From positions 1 to 5,845 of the forward strand of contig CAYILC010000054.1 in assembly GCA_964364145.1 (NCBI GenBank): DNA of 5,845 nucleotides, given 5' to 3'. Numbering within the stretch: the first letter of the stretch is position 1; each line of letters starts with the position of its first letter. Below the pieces are notes generated by a model. It saw only the letters and a program-made list of their open reading frames with translations. It was not told where the DNA came from and did not search any database. A program made the translations under genes and the position numbers. The stretch comes from CAYILC01 sp964364145 (GTDB lineage Bacteria > Patescibacteriota > Microgenomatia > UBA1400 > UBA12028). Positions 1 to 4,984 of the stretch are shown one piece after another.

Positions 1-842
1 CTTGCCAAAGCGCCGATCGAAACTCCAAACACAATTCCTGCTCCGGCCTGAATCGCGTAAAATATCCAAGAAGGCGGAAGGATTTGAATCTCTCCAAAGA
101 AATCGAGAATCCACGGAGTTGCATACAGCACACCAACCGTCACCAACACCCACGCCAGCACCGCGCTCACACACCCATACCACATGCCCTCAATCACAAA
201 CGGTGCATTGATATACCAAGAAGTAGCCCCCAGCAGTCGCATGATGCCAATCTCTTGGCGTTTCATTGCCACTTTCATGCTGATAATAATCATTACAATC
301 ACAAGTGAAGTGATTGCCAAAACAGCGATTGCGCCGATACCCATGTATCGAATCGTTTTCGTCCATTTGGCCAAAGAGTCCACGATGTTTTTCTGGTACA
401 CAATCTCTTCAATAGTATCTTTATACTGTCCCAAATCTGTCTGGATTAACTCTAAAGAACCAATATCTTTTCCGCTCACCTCAATACTTGCCGGAAGAAT
501 ATCTGCTGTGACTAACTCGAGTAATAATGGATCCTGCTTGTTTTCTGCTTTGTACAACGCGAGAGCCTCATTCTTCGACACAACCTTAACCGAAGCAACA
601 TACGGTTTTGCTGTAATTTCTTGATGAATTGCGTCAATTTCTTGATCGGTCGCACTGTTTTTGAAAAATGCGGTGACTTGTGGTCGAGTTTCAAAGTACC
701 GAATCACCTGTTCCGAGCCAAATACAATAAACGAAAACGCATACGCCACAAAAAACGTAATAAACAGCACCAAGATCGCTCCCAATGCTTGATATGGCGT
801 GCGCCTTATCTGCCGAAACGCCTCAAAGACCGGACGGTTCAT
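1..842 (-). CDS. ftsX: Cell division protein FtsX, ABC-type permease subunit (3' end cut by window edge)
   Basis: FtsX is the membrane half of the FtsEX complex, which couples ATP hydrolysis by FtsE at the division site to activation of cell-wall hydrolases. Reading the minus strand from the ATG at 842 gives 280 codons with no stop, running off position 1. The family is usually about 300 residues, so only a short C-terminal piece is missing. Visible layout: a basic N-terminus with RQIRRTPYQAL (residues 10-20), a first membrane segment (about 20-42), an extracytoplasmic domain (about 43-165), a second membrane segment (about 167-188), the loop motif KRQEIGIMRLLGAT (194-207) typical of FtsX/MacB permeases, a third segment (about 216-240), and the start of a fourth near 262. 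The start overlaps the end of ftsE by 20 bp and has a good Shine-Dalgarno inside ftsE, so the two are probably translationally coupled. Identification is firm from topology, motif and the adjacent ftsE. Confidence 0.95.
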   Translation of the reverse strand, partial: MNRPVFEAFRQIRRTPYQALGAILVLFITFFVAYAFSFIVFGSEQVIRYFETRPQVTAFFKNSATDQEIDAIHQEITAKPYVASVKVVSKNEALALYKAENKQDPLLLELVTADILPASIEVSGKDIGSLELIQTDLGQYKDTIEEIVYQKNIVDSLAKWTKTIRYMGIGAIAVLAITSLVIVMIIISMKVAMKRQEIGIMRLLGATSWYINAPFVIEGMWYGCVSAVLAWVLVTVGVLYATPWILDFFGEIQILPPSWIFYAIQAGAGIVFGVSIGALA

Positions 843-1578
843 TGTGCTCCTCTTTTTTCTCTACTTTTTCTGATGTATCACTTTTTTTCTCGTCATGTTT
901 TTCAGGTACTTTTTTCTGTTTCGTATCCTTGGTAATTTTACCCTTACTCATATGAATCTCACGCTTTTTGAGGAGTTTCACTAAATCAAGGTTATGCGTT
1001 GCCATCAAAATAGTCGTCCCCAACTCGTGAATTTTATTGAGCAACTTGGCAATAGAGACCGCCGAATCATGATCGAGGTTTCCTGTAGGCTCATCCGCAA
1101 ACAATACCTTTGGCCCAATTGCCAAGGCACGAGCAATACTTACACGCTGTGCTTCACCACCGGACAGCTGAACCGGGAAAAAATTTTCTTTGTCCTGAAG
1201 ACTTACAAGCTCCAATAAATCCTTTAATCTATTTACAATCTCCTCTTTTGCTTTGCCGGCAATCTCCAACGGCAAACTGATATTTTCTGCAACCGTTCGA
1301 TCGGGGAGAAGTTTGTAGTCCTGGAACACTACCGAAACCTCACGGCGTAACTTGGGAATACCTTTTGAGTTAATCGTGCCAAGATTTTGACCAAAAAAGA
1401 GAATTTCGCCTGTAGTCGAGTTTGTCTGACGAGTAAGCAACCGCATGATGGTTGTTTTACCCGCACCGGACTCGCCAACAAAAAATACAAACTCGCCGGG
1501 TTCGATAATAAATGACACATCGGAGAGTGCCGATTGTCCTGTTGGATAGGTTTTTGTGACTCGTGTAAATTCAATCAT
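823..1578 (-). CDS. ftsE: Cell division ATP-binding protein FtsE
   Basis: This is the cytoplasmic ATPase of the FtsEX complex. All ABC ATPase motifs are present in order: Walker A GESGAGKT (35-42), Q-loop FQDYKLL with Gln86, signature LSGGE (138-142), Walker B VLFADEP (158-164, Asp162 and Glu163), D-loop GNLD (166-169) and the switch histidine in MATH (His195). The N-terminus MIEFTRVTKTYP is typical of the family, which supports the ATG at 1578 even though no clear Shine-Dalgarno precedes it. The upstream gene ends only 18 bp before, so coupling to that gene is likely. The protein is 251 residues, against roughly 220-230 for classical FtsE. The excess is a Lys/Glu-rich, probably disordered tail (about 211-251), and the last 20 bp of the gene, including its TGA stop, overlap ftsX. 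The highly charged tail could contact the membrane or divisome partners (inference). Confidence 0.97.
   Translation of the reverse strand: MIEFTRVTKTYPTGQSALSDVSFIIEPGEFVFFVGESGAGKTTIMRLLTRQTNSTTGEILFFGQNLGTINSKGIPKLRREVSVVFQDYKLLPDRTVAENISLPLEIAGKAKEEIVNRLKDLLELVSLQDKENFFPVQLSGGEAQRVSIARALAIGPKVLFADEPTGNLDHDSAVSIAKLLNKIHELGTTILMATHNLDLVKLLKKREIHMSKGKITKDTKQKKVPEKHDEKKSDTSEKVEKKEEHNEPSGL
847..852 (-). promoter_or_regulatory. Shine-Dalgarno site of ftsX, inside ftsE
   Basis: On the minus strand GAGGAG lies 4 nt before the ftsX ATG (GAGGAGCACAATG). It is embedded in the charged-tail codons of ftsE. It fixes the ftsX start at 842 and supports coupled translation of the two subunits. Confidence 0.8.
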
Positions 1579-1596
1579 CTTTGGCAGGATTACGGT

Positions 1597-2238
1597 CTAC
1601 TGATTACCGGAACCTTTCAACTCGGCTTGTGCGGCGGCTTTTTGCGCCCAATCTGGCAACTGCGCATTTAGCTCAACAACCTTTACTTGACCAACGTCCA
1701 TGAGCCATCCAGCTCGTTGTGCCTTAAAGGTTTCACCCTTTACAATCACATGAGCGTCAACGAATGGGGCAAGATCAAGCGCGGAAGATGTGAGATAGAC
1801 ATTCTGACTTTCACCACCCTCACGAACAATATGATACGATCCTTCGCCATTCACGCCGCCAAGCAGTAATACACCTTCTGCGGAGTCCTTAAATGTTGAA
1901 GAATCTGGACTTCCGTATACCTTGCCAACCTCAATCTTTGGAGCGGTGGCGACCCCATCCTCTGTTTGTTGAACAACAGGCTTTGCTTTCATCGTCCCAA
2001 TGCTTCCAGAATTTGTAAACAACAAATAGCCCGTACCTACACCAAGAACCAGTGCAATCAGGATTACGGGAATCATCATTGGCGAACCTTGTTTAGGCGT
2101 CATAGGCATAGAAGCATCTCCGTACATTACTTGTGTGTCGGTTACTGGCTGTGTTGTTTGCTGTGTTTCTGTTGGCGCAGGAACGCTACCGTCCACTGCT
2201 TGGCTATAATCTTTTACGACTTTTGATTGAGTTACCAT
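1597..2238 (-). CDS. Single-pass membrane protein of unknown function, first gene of the ftsEX unit
   Basis: I do not recognise a named family. The 213-residue product has a polar N-terminal stretch rich in Gln, Thr and Pro (about 1-52, probably cytoplasmic or disordered). One strong membrane segment follows, MIPVILIALVLGVGTGYLLF (55-74), then a linker (75-105) and a compact domain (about 106-190). That domain alternates hydrophobic and polar residues in short strands such as GVLLLGG, QNVYLTSS and HVIVKGETF, ending in GWLMDVGQVKVVEL. The pattern suggests a small beta-barrel of OB-like type (inference from pattern only). An Ala/Gln-rich helix closes the protein. The ATG at 2238 is preceded by a strong G-rich Shine-Dalgarno and a promoter. 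The stop is 18 bp from ftsE, so it is probably co-transcribed with ftsE and ftsX. Its outer domain could modulate FtsX or bind the envelope, but nothing in the sequence proves this. Confidence 0.85.
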   Translation of the reverse strand: MVTQSKVVKDYSQAVDGSVPAPTETQQTTQPVTDTQVMYGDASMPMTPKQGSPMMIPVILIALVLGVGTGYLLFTNSGSIGTMKAKPVVQQTEDGVATAPKIEVGKVYGSPDSSTFKDSAEGVLLLGGVNGEGSYHIVREGGESQNVYLTSSALDLAPFVDAHVIVKGETFKAQRAGWLMDVGQVKVVELNAQLPDWAQKAAAQAELKGSGNQ

Positions 2239-2242
2239 GTGT

Positions 2243-2250
2243 CCCCCTCT
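2243..2250 (-). promoter_or_regulatory. Shine-Dalgarno site of the 213-residue membrane protein gene
   Basis: The minus strand reads AGAGGGGG, then ACAC, then ATG. The G-rich run is correctly spaced and is one of the best ribosome sites in the window. It supports the start at 2238. Confidence 0.65.
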
Positions 2251-2264
2251 TTACTAACAGAACC

Positions 2265-2294
2265 ACTATACCATTGCGACAGAGGAGAGATCAA
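2265..2294 (-). promoter_or_regulatory. Probable sigma-70-type promoter of the membrane protein-ftsE-ftsX operon
   Basis: On the minus strand a -35 box TTGATC (2294-2289) is followed after 18 bp by an extended -10, TGGTATAGT (2273-2265; hexamer TATAGT matches the consensus at 5 of 6 positions). Transcription would start near 2258, leaving a leader of about 20 nt that holds the Shine-Dalgarno. It sits in the 135-bp gap between this operon and the plus-strand gene, where an operon promoter is expected. It has not been tested experimentally. Confidence 0.6.
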
Positions 2295-2312
2295 CGGGAA
2301 ATTATGGTATTC

Positions 2313-2342
2313 TTGAAATATGTAGAAAGATCCCGATATTTT
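2313..2342 (+). promoter_or_regulatory. Possible promoter of the plus-strand gene
   Basis: TTGAAA (2313-2318) and TATTTT (2337-2342) are separated by 18 bp, placing a start near 2349, about 25 nt before the ATG at 2374. The -35 matches consensus at 5 of 6 positions and the -10 at 4 of 6. The region is AT-rich, so chance matches are easy. If the gene really starts further upstream at 2304, this site would lie inside it and be spurious. Confidence 0.3.
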
Positions 2343-2373
2343 TAGACGAACTGTCGAAACTGCAAAAAATCAC

Positions 2374-2670
2374 ATGGCAAGAGCAGCCGAAGGTCGAGAA
2401 CTTCTCAAGCAAGGCAAGTCATTAGGTGAAATGATAACTCCAATTACTGGACTTAATCCTGAGCAAAATGATGCTCGCAGAGCTGATTATCTTGACTGGA
2501 TTTCTAAATTTGACGATACAGAACTTGCAAAAGTATACAAAAATGTACTCTTTCAACTTCATATCAGAATCAATAACCAAGATGCTGGATATTCTGAACT
2601 ACTATGGCAACGGATCGCTTTCCTCGATGAATTCGCGAAAAGAAATATTGTGCCCCCTGAAGATAACTAG
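2374..2670 (+). CDS. Small unrecognised soluble protein, possibly 5'-truncated by a frameshift
   Basis: This is the only plus-strand gene. It encodes 98 residues and I recognise no family. The product is polar and probably mostly helical, with segments such as GRELLKQGKSLGEM (7-20), DDTELAKVYKNVLFQL (47-62) and ELLWQRIAFLDEFAKR (75-90), and no membrane segment or signal peptide. No Shine-Dalgarno precedes the ATG at 2374. In-frame codons upstream of it (from 2326) continue a plausible helix with no other good start. A second frame opens with ATG at 2304, reads MVFLKYVERSRYF and stops at 2345 in a run of five T. Dropping one T would join it smoothly to this gene, giving about 121 residues. The gene is more AT-rich than prfB (17 of 60 G+C at 2521-2580, against 33 of 60 at 4141-4200, counted by eye), which may indicate separate ancestry. 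Its stop codon abuts the prfB-like repeat. Confidence 0.6.
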   Translation: MARAAEGRELLKQGKSLGEMITPITGLNPEQNDARRADYLDWISKFDDTELAKVYKNVLFQLHIRINNQDAGYSELLWQRIAFLDEFAKRNIVPPEDN

Positions 2671-2721
2671 TTTCACCTCCACCATAATAAGTTCGTCAAA
2701 ATCTTTATCGAGAACACCTTG
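2671..2721 (-). pseudogene. Displaced or duplicated 3' end of prfB (fragment)
   Basis: These 51 bases align without gaps to 3825-3875 at the end of prfB with 42 identities, including exact runs at both ends: TTTCACCTCC on one side and the 15-mer ATCGAGAACACCTTG on the other. Read on the minus strand it encodes QGVLDKDFDELIMVEVKL, against QGVLDGDLDEFIAAEVKL in RF2. Similarity stops abruptly at 2722. There is no start codon and no upstream RF2 sequence, so it is a remnant rather than a gene. The stop may survive as the TAG next to it if a 2-nt gap is allowed. It could be the original host 3' end of prfB displaced by an insertion, or what is left of a prfB duplication. Confidence 0.8.
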
Positions 2722-2738
2722 ATTTGCTGGCAACGCTT

Positions 2739-3578
2739 TTATGAAAGTTTCTTTTTCCCAGTCAAAAACAGATAATTCCGTTTCGTGGACACTTTTTTAC
2801 CGCTTTTTTGTTCCAGTTCTTTACGGGCGTGACCTGCCACTGCTCCACCAAGCAATGCAGCCTGCTTGTTTTCGATAAATCCTTGTGCATCTTTGTTTTT
2901 GGCTATTTCTGTGGTGGAAGCTTCACCAAGCATAGAGAAAATAAGTTCGAGATCATTCATGTGATCACGCAAGTTTTCTCTCTTGAGACCTTTAAACTTT
3001 TTGTATTCACTCGGAGTCATGCCAAATGTGGCTTGAGAAATTTCAGCGGTAAGAATTGCGTATTCTCGATCAGCGCCAACATGGCGCTTCTTCCATTCAT
3101 CGGTGAGTGTTTCTCGGATTTCAATCCCACGCATCCGTTTTTCGATCCAGGAATCAGGGTAACCTTTAGCTTTGTAAAGAGCTCGTGTACGTTTGGTGGC
3201 TAGTTCAGGATCTTCTATTTCTTGAACTCTTTCATACCCAACTTTAGCAAGCCAACGTTTGAACGGCTCGGCTTTGGGGGAAGGAATTGTCTGGATAATA
3301 CGAAATACTGTCTCTGTATTCGCACAATCAGTTTCATAAAACTTCCCGTCTAGTGATTGAAGTTTCAGTTGTCCGATTTTTTCGGACAACTCAACATATC
3401 CTTCTTCAATTATTTTAGTTTTTAAATCGTTCCAGTATTTCCTTGGCCTATCCGTTCCTACAAGTGCCTCAACTACATCAACCACCGAAAACCACCACTC
3501 ATTCTGAAAAATGATTTTCCGCACTTTCTTACCTTTGAAAATAGCGATTTTGGTGGATATATTGGCTTCTTTTTTCAT
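2739..3578 (-). CDS. BRO family N-terminal domain protein with DinD-like C-terminal region
   Basis: The 279-residue product starts with a BRO-N-like domain (about 10-115). It has IAIFKGKKVRKIIFQNEWWF followed by SVVDVVEAL (31-39), then the RPRKYWNDLK segment (44-53) and RIIQTIPSPKAEPFKRWLAKVG (93-114), the usual closing motif of this fold. BRO-N domains occur in phage antirepressors and viral DNA-binding proteins. The C-terminal half resembles E. coli DinD, a DNA-damage-induced protein. Shared features are a KGLKRENLRDHM segment (197-207) and a late ENKQAA...GHARKELEQ segment (236-257). The middle (about 115-195) is basic and probably helical. A role in DNA binding or damage response is inferred from the family. 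No strong Shine-Dalgarno precedes the ATG at 3578. A 23-bp inverted repeat ends 9 bp upstream of it and may govern access to the start. The gene interrupts prfB-ftsEX synteny, consistent with acquisition. Confidence 0.85.
   Translation of the reverse strand: MKKEANISTKIAIFKGKKVRKIIFQNEWWFSVVDVVEALVGTDRPRKYWNDLKTKIIEEGYVELSEKIGQLKLQSLDGKFYETDCANTETVFRIIQTIPSPKAEPFKRWLAKVGYERVQEIEDPELATKRTRALYKAKGYPDSWIEKRMRGIEIRETLTDEWKKRHVGADREYAILTAEISQATFGMTPSEYKKFKGLKRENLRDHMNDLELIFSMLGEASTTEIAKNKDAQGFIENKQAALLGGAVAGHARKELEQKSGKKVSTKRNYLFLTGKKKLS
3367..3391. repeat. Perfect 10-bp inverted repeat with T5/A5 loop inside the BRO gene
   Basis: AGTTGTCCGA (3367-3376) is followed by TTTTT and then its exact complement TCGGACAACT (3382-3391). 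In the transcript this would be a stable hairpin within codons for ELSEKIGQL of the BRO-N domain. No U-tract follows on the coding strand, so it is not a standard terminator. Confidence 0.7.
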
Positions 3579-3586
3579 GGGTATCC

Positions 3587-3714
3587 AAGTTTTGCACTTC
3601 AGGAGAGAGACGCTCGTTACAAACTCGCTCGGCGAGACTCCTCATGATAGGCAATATGTTCTTGTAAGAAATACTTATCGTCGTCTCGGAGCTCTCTCCT
3701 GAAGTGCAAAACTT
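3587..3714. repeat. 128-bp unit bounded by perfect 23-bp inverted repeats, in the leader of the BRO gene
   Basis: The arm at 3587-3609 (beginning AAGTTTTGCACTTCAGG) is the exact reverse complement of 3692-3714, with 82 bp between them. The interior has smaller hairpins: CTCGC-TCG-GCGAG (3624-3636) and TAAG-AAATA-CTTA (3665-3677). As RNA from the minus strand it would fold into a long closing stem with two inner hairpins, ending 8 nt before the BRO start codon. As DNA it could be a MITE-like unit, an invertible segment or a regulator binding site. No flanking target-site duplication is visible, and no U-tract makes it a clear terminator. Confidence 0.85.
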
Positions 3715-3778
3715 CGTGAAAGAACAGCGAAACTTGTGATGTGTTCGACAGTATACATATGTGAGAACTGAGATTCAA
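3617..3778 (-). other. Doubtful 53-codon reading frame with an HExxH motif, possible gene remnant
   Basis: Between prfB and the BRO gene one minus-strand frame is open from a TTG at 3778 to a TAA at 3617-3619. It contains FFHEVLHFRREL followed by DDDKYFLQEHIAYHEESRR. The HEVLH segment fits the HExxH zinc-site pattern, and the charged helical context looks protein-like. A remnant of a small metallopeptidase (ImmA/IrrE-like) is conceivable. Against this, it has no ATG or GTG start, its first codons overlap a good promoter, one inverted-repeat arm runs through it, and it is short. Chance is quite possible. Confidence 0.2.
3750..3778 (-). promoter_or_regulatory. Probable promoter of the BRO-family gene
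   Basis: On the minus strand TTGAAT (3778-3773) and TATACT (3755-3750) are separated by exactly 17 bp. The -35 matches consensus at 4 of 6 and the -10 at 5 of 6. Transcription would begin near 3743, giving a leader of about 165 nt that contains the whole inverted-repeat structure before the BRO start codon. Its position between prfB and the BRO gene fits an independently expressed cargo gene. Confidence 0.5.
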
Positions 3779-3818
3779 TCACATATTTCGACCAATTTTC
3801 TTTATACAGACAATACGT

Positions 3819-4922
3819 CTACAATTTCACCTCCGCGGCAATAAACTCGTCAAGATCTCCATCGAGAACACCTTGCGTGTCCGATGTTTCCACCTGCGTG
3901 CGCACATCTTTTATCAAATGGTATGGATGCAGAACATAGTTGCGAATTTGGTTGCCCCATCCAGCGATTTTATGTACTCCTTTTACCCGAGCCATTTCGG
4001 CTTGATATTTCTTCTCGTCAATTTCAGCGAGTTTTGATTTCAAGATTGTGAGCGCATATTTGCGATTCTGTTCCTGATACCGCTCCTGCCGCGCCTCAAC
4101 AATAATCCCCGTTGGCTTGTGCGTCAGAATCACCGCGGTGTTCACCTTGTTCACGTTTTGACCGCCATGTCCGCCAGCGCGCGTGAACTGCCATTCCAAA
4201 TCATCCGGATTGATCTCAATCTCGGTCTGCGTATCCTCAACCAACGGCATCACTTCAACGCCAGCAAACGAGGTTTGGCGAAGACTATCAGCATTGAAAG
4301 GGCTCAAGCGCACTAATCGATGCGTTCCCGCTTCTCCCTTGAGATGGCCGTATGCATATGTGCCATGAACCAAATATGTGCACGACTTAATGCCCACTTC
4401 CTCACCGCGAGACTCCTCGGTAAGTTGAGTTTTCCATCCTTGTTTTTCAAAGTACCGCGAGTACATGCGTTGAAGCATACTCGCCCAGTCCATAGCCTCG
4501 GTGCCTCCTTGGCCAGAATGAATCGAAAGAATTGCAGGAAAATTATCGTACTTGCCGGAGAAGTAGACACGAAGCTCTACTGTGTTGAGTTGTTTAGAAA
4601 AGTTTTTAGTTGCAGTTGTGAGTTCGGTAAGCATTGATGTATCTTCATCTTTATTTTCATGCACGAGTTGCGCCAACGCCTCCAAATCATCTGCAGATTT
4701 TTTGAGCTGATCAAAACGCGCTACCTCATCTTTTAATGCAGAGAGCTGTTGAGAAGTTTTTTTTGCTTTTTCTTGATCGTTCCAGAACGCGGGGTTTGCT
4801 GTTTCTTTTTCTAGAGTTTCAATTTCTGCAGTTTTTTTGTTGAGGGTTGCGCGCAACAACATATCCGCAGAGCGCGTTTGCAAATCCTGAATTTCCTGAA
4901 CGAGAACTTGATCAATATCCAT
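3819..4922 (-). CDS. prfB: Peptide chain release factor 2 (RF2)
   Basis: RF2 ends translation at UGA and UAA by hydrolysing peptidyl-tRNA on the ribosome. The 367-residue protein is full length. It has an N-terminal helical domain (about 1-110), then the conserved core SGQGGTEAMDWASMLQRMY (136-154). The stop-codon-reading tripeptide SPF (207-209) marks it as RF2 rather than RF1. The catalytic GGQ is at 253-255 within GGHGGQNVNK. The C-terminus is GWGNQIRNYVLHPYHLIKD (321-339) followed by QGVLDGDLDEFI. The frame is continuous from ATG at 4922: the in-frame UGA used for autoregulatory +1 frameshifting in E. coli and many other bacteria is absent near codon 26. No Shine-Dalgarno is visible, and a well-placed extended -10 predicts a leaderless mRNA. 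The last codons (3825-3875) are duplicated at 2671-2721, so the present 3' end may have been supplied by an inserted element. Confidence 0.98.
   Translation of the reverse strand: MDIDQVLVQEIQDLQTRSADMLLRATLNKKTAEIETLEKETANPAFWNDQEKAKKTSQQLSALKDEVARFDQLKKSADDLEALAQLVHENKDEDTSMLTELTTATKNFSKQLNTVELRVYFSGKYDNFPAILSIHSGQGGTEAMDWASMLQRMYSRYFEKQGWKTQLTEESRGEEVGIKSCTYLVHGTYAYGHLKGEAGTHRLVRLSPFNADSLRQTSFAGVEVMPLVEDTQTEIEINPDDLEWQFTRAGGHGGQNVNKVNTAVILTHKPTGIIVEARQERYQEQNRKYALTILKSKLAEIDEKKYQAEMARVKGVHKIAGWGNQIRNYVLHPYHLIKDVRTQVETSDTQGVLDGDLDEFIAAEVKL
3825..3875. repeat. Direct-repeat copy within the prfB 3' end (att-like)
   Basis: This is the functional partner of the fragment at 2671-2721, with 42 of 51 positions identical. 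The 15-mer at 3861-3875 is exact in both copies (2707-2721) and sits at the edge towards the body of prfB, where a crossover core would lie if an element entered the gene's 3' end. Confidence 0.75.
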
Positions 4923-4928
4923 GCGGCT

Positions 4929-4937
4929 ATTCTAGCA
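4929..4937 (-). promoter_or_regulatory. Extended -10 promoter of prfB predicting a leaderless transcript
   Basis: The minus strand reads TGCTAGAAT, an extended -10 whose hexamer TAGAAT matches consensus at 5 of 6. With the hexamer ending at position -7, +1 falls exactly on the A of the prfB ATG at 4922. There is no good -35 at 16-18 bp spacing, which extended -10 promoters can tolerate. Confidence 0.5.
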
Positions 4938-4984
4938 TGAGGAATGTAGTCAAAATGGGAATTTGTTTGTATGCCAAACATCTC

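Larger units (their letters stand above)
2671..3875. mobile_element. Putative integrated island between prfB and the ftsEX unit, bounded by prfB 3'-end repeats
   Basis: A segment of about 1.15 kb is bounded by two direct copies of the prfB 3' end (2671-2721 and 3825-3875). It contains only the BRO-N/DinD-like gene and its structured leader. The arrangement resembles integration into the 3' end of a gene: the copy joined to prfB restores the reading frame, the other copy is left at the far junction, and the shared exact 15-mer would be the crossover core. No integrase, transposase or resolvase is visible, so this would be a relic, a non-autonomous unit or a remnant of a larger element. A local duplication followed by deletion is an alternative. 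Confidence 0.4.

Noticed and set aside
184..624. 146-codon plus-strand open frame
   Set aside because: It is antisense to ftsX, whose minus-strand translation gives an unmistakable FtsX. The plus frame has no recognisable motif.
1585..2070. Repeated CAGGATTACGG near 1585-1595 and 2059-2069
   Set aside because: It is an isolated 11-bp match, one copy inside membrane-segment codons, with no symmetry or further copies. Chance is sufficient.
3511..3702. Plus-strand open frame crossing the BRO start and the inverted repeat
   Set aside because: Its first part is antisense to the BRO coding sequence and the rest reads through the inverted repeat. It has no promoter or ribosome site and no protein-like pattern of its own.
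3579..3818. Insertion sequence, CRISPR array or tRNA in the gap between prfB and the BRO gene
   Set aside because: There is one inverted pair only, with no regularly spaced repeats, no transposase, no visible target-site duplication and no cloverleaf-like sequence.
4320..4637. 105-codon plus-strand open frame
   Set aside because: It lies wholly antisense to the conserved core of prfB and is explained as a shadow.
4964..4980. Hairpin TGTTTG-TATGC-CAAACA as terminator between the 154-residue protein gene and prfB
   Set aside because: The stem is 6 bp and AT-rich, and no T-run follows on either strand, so it does not support a terminator call.
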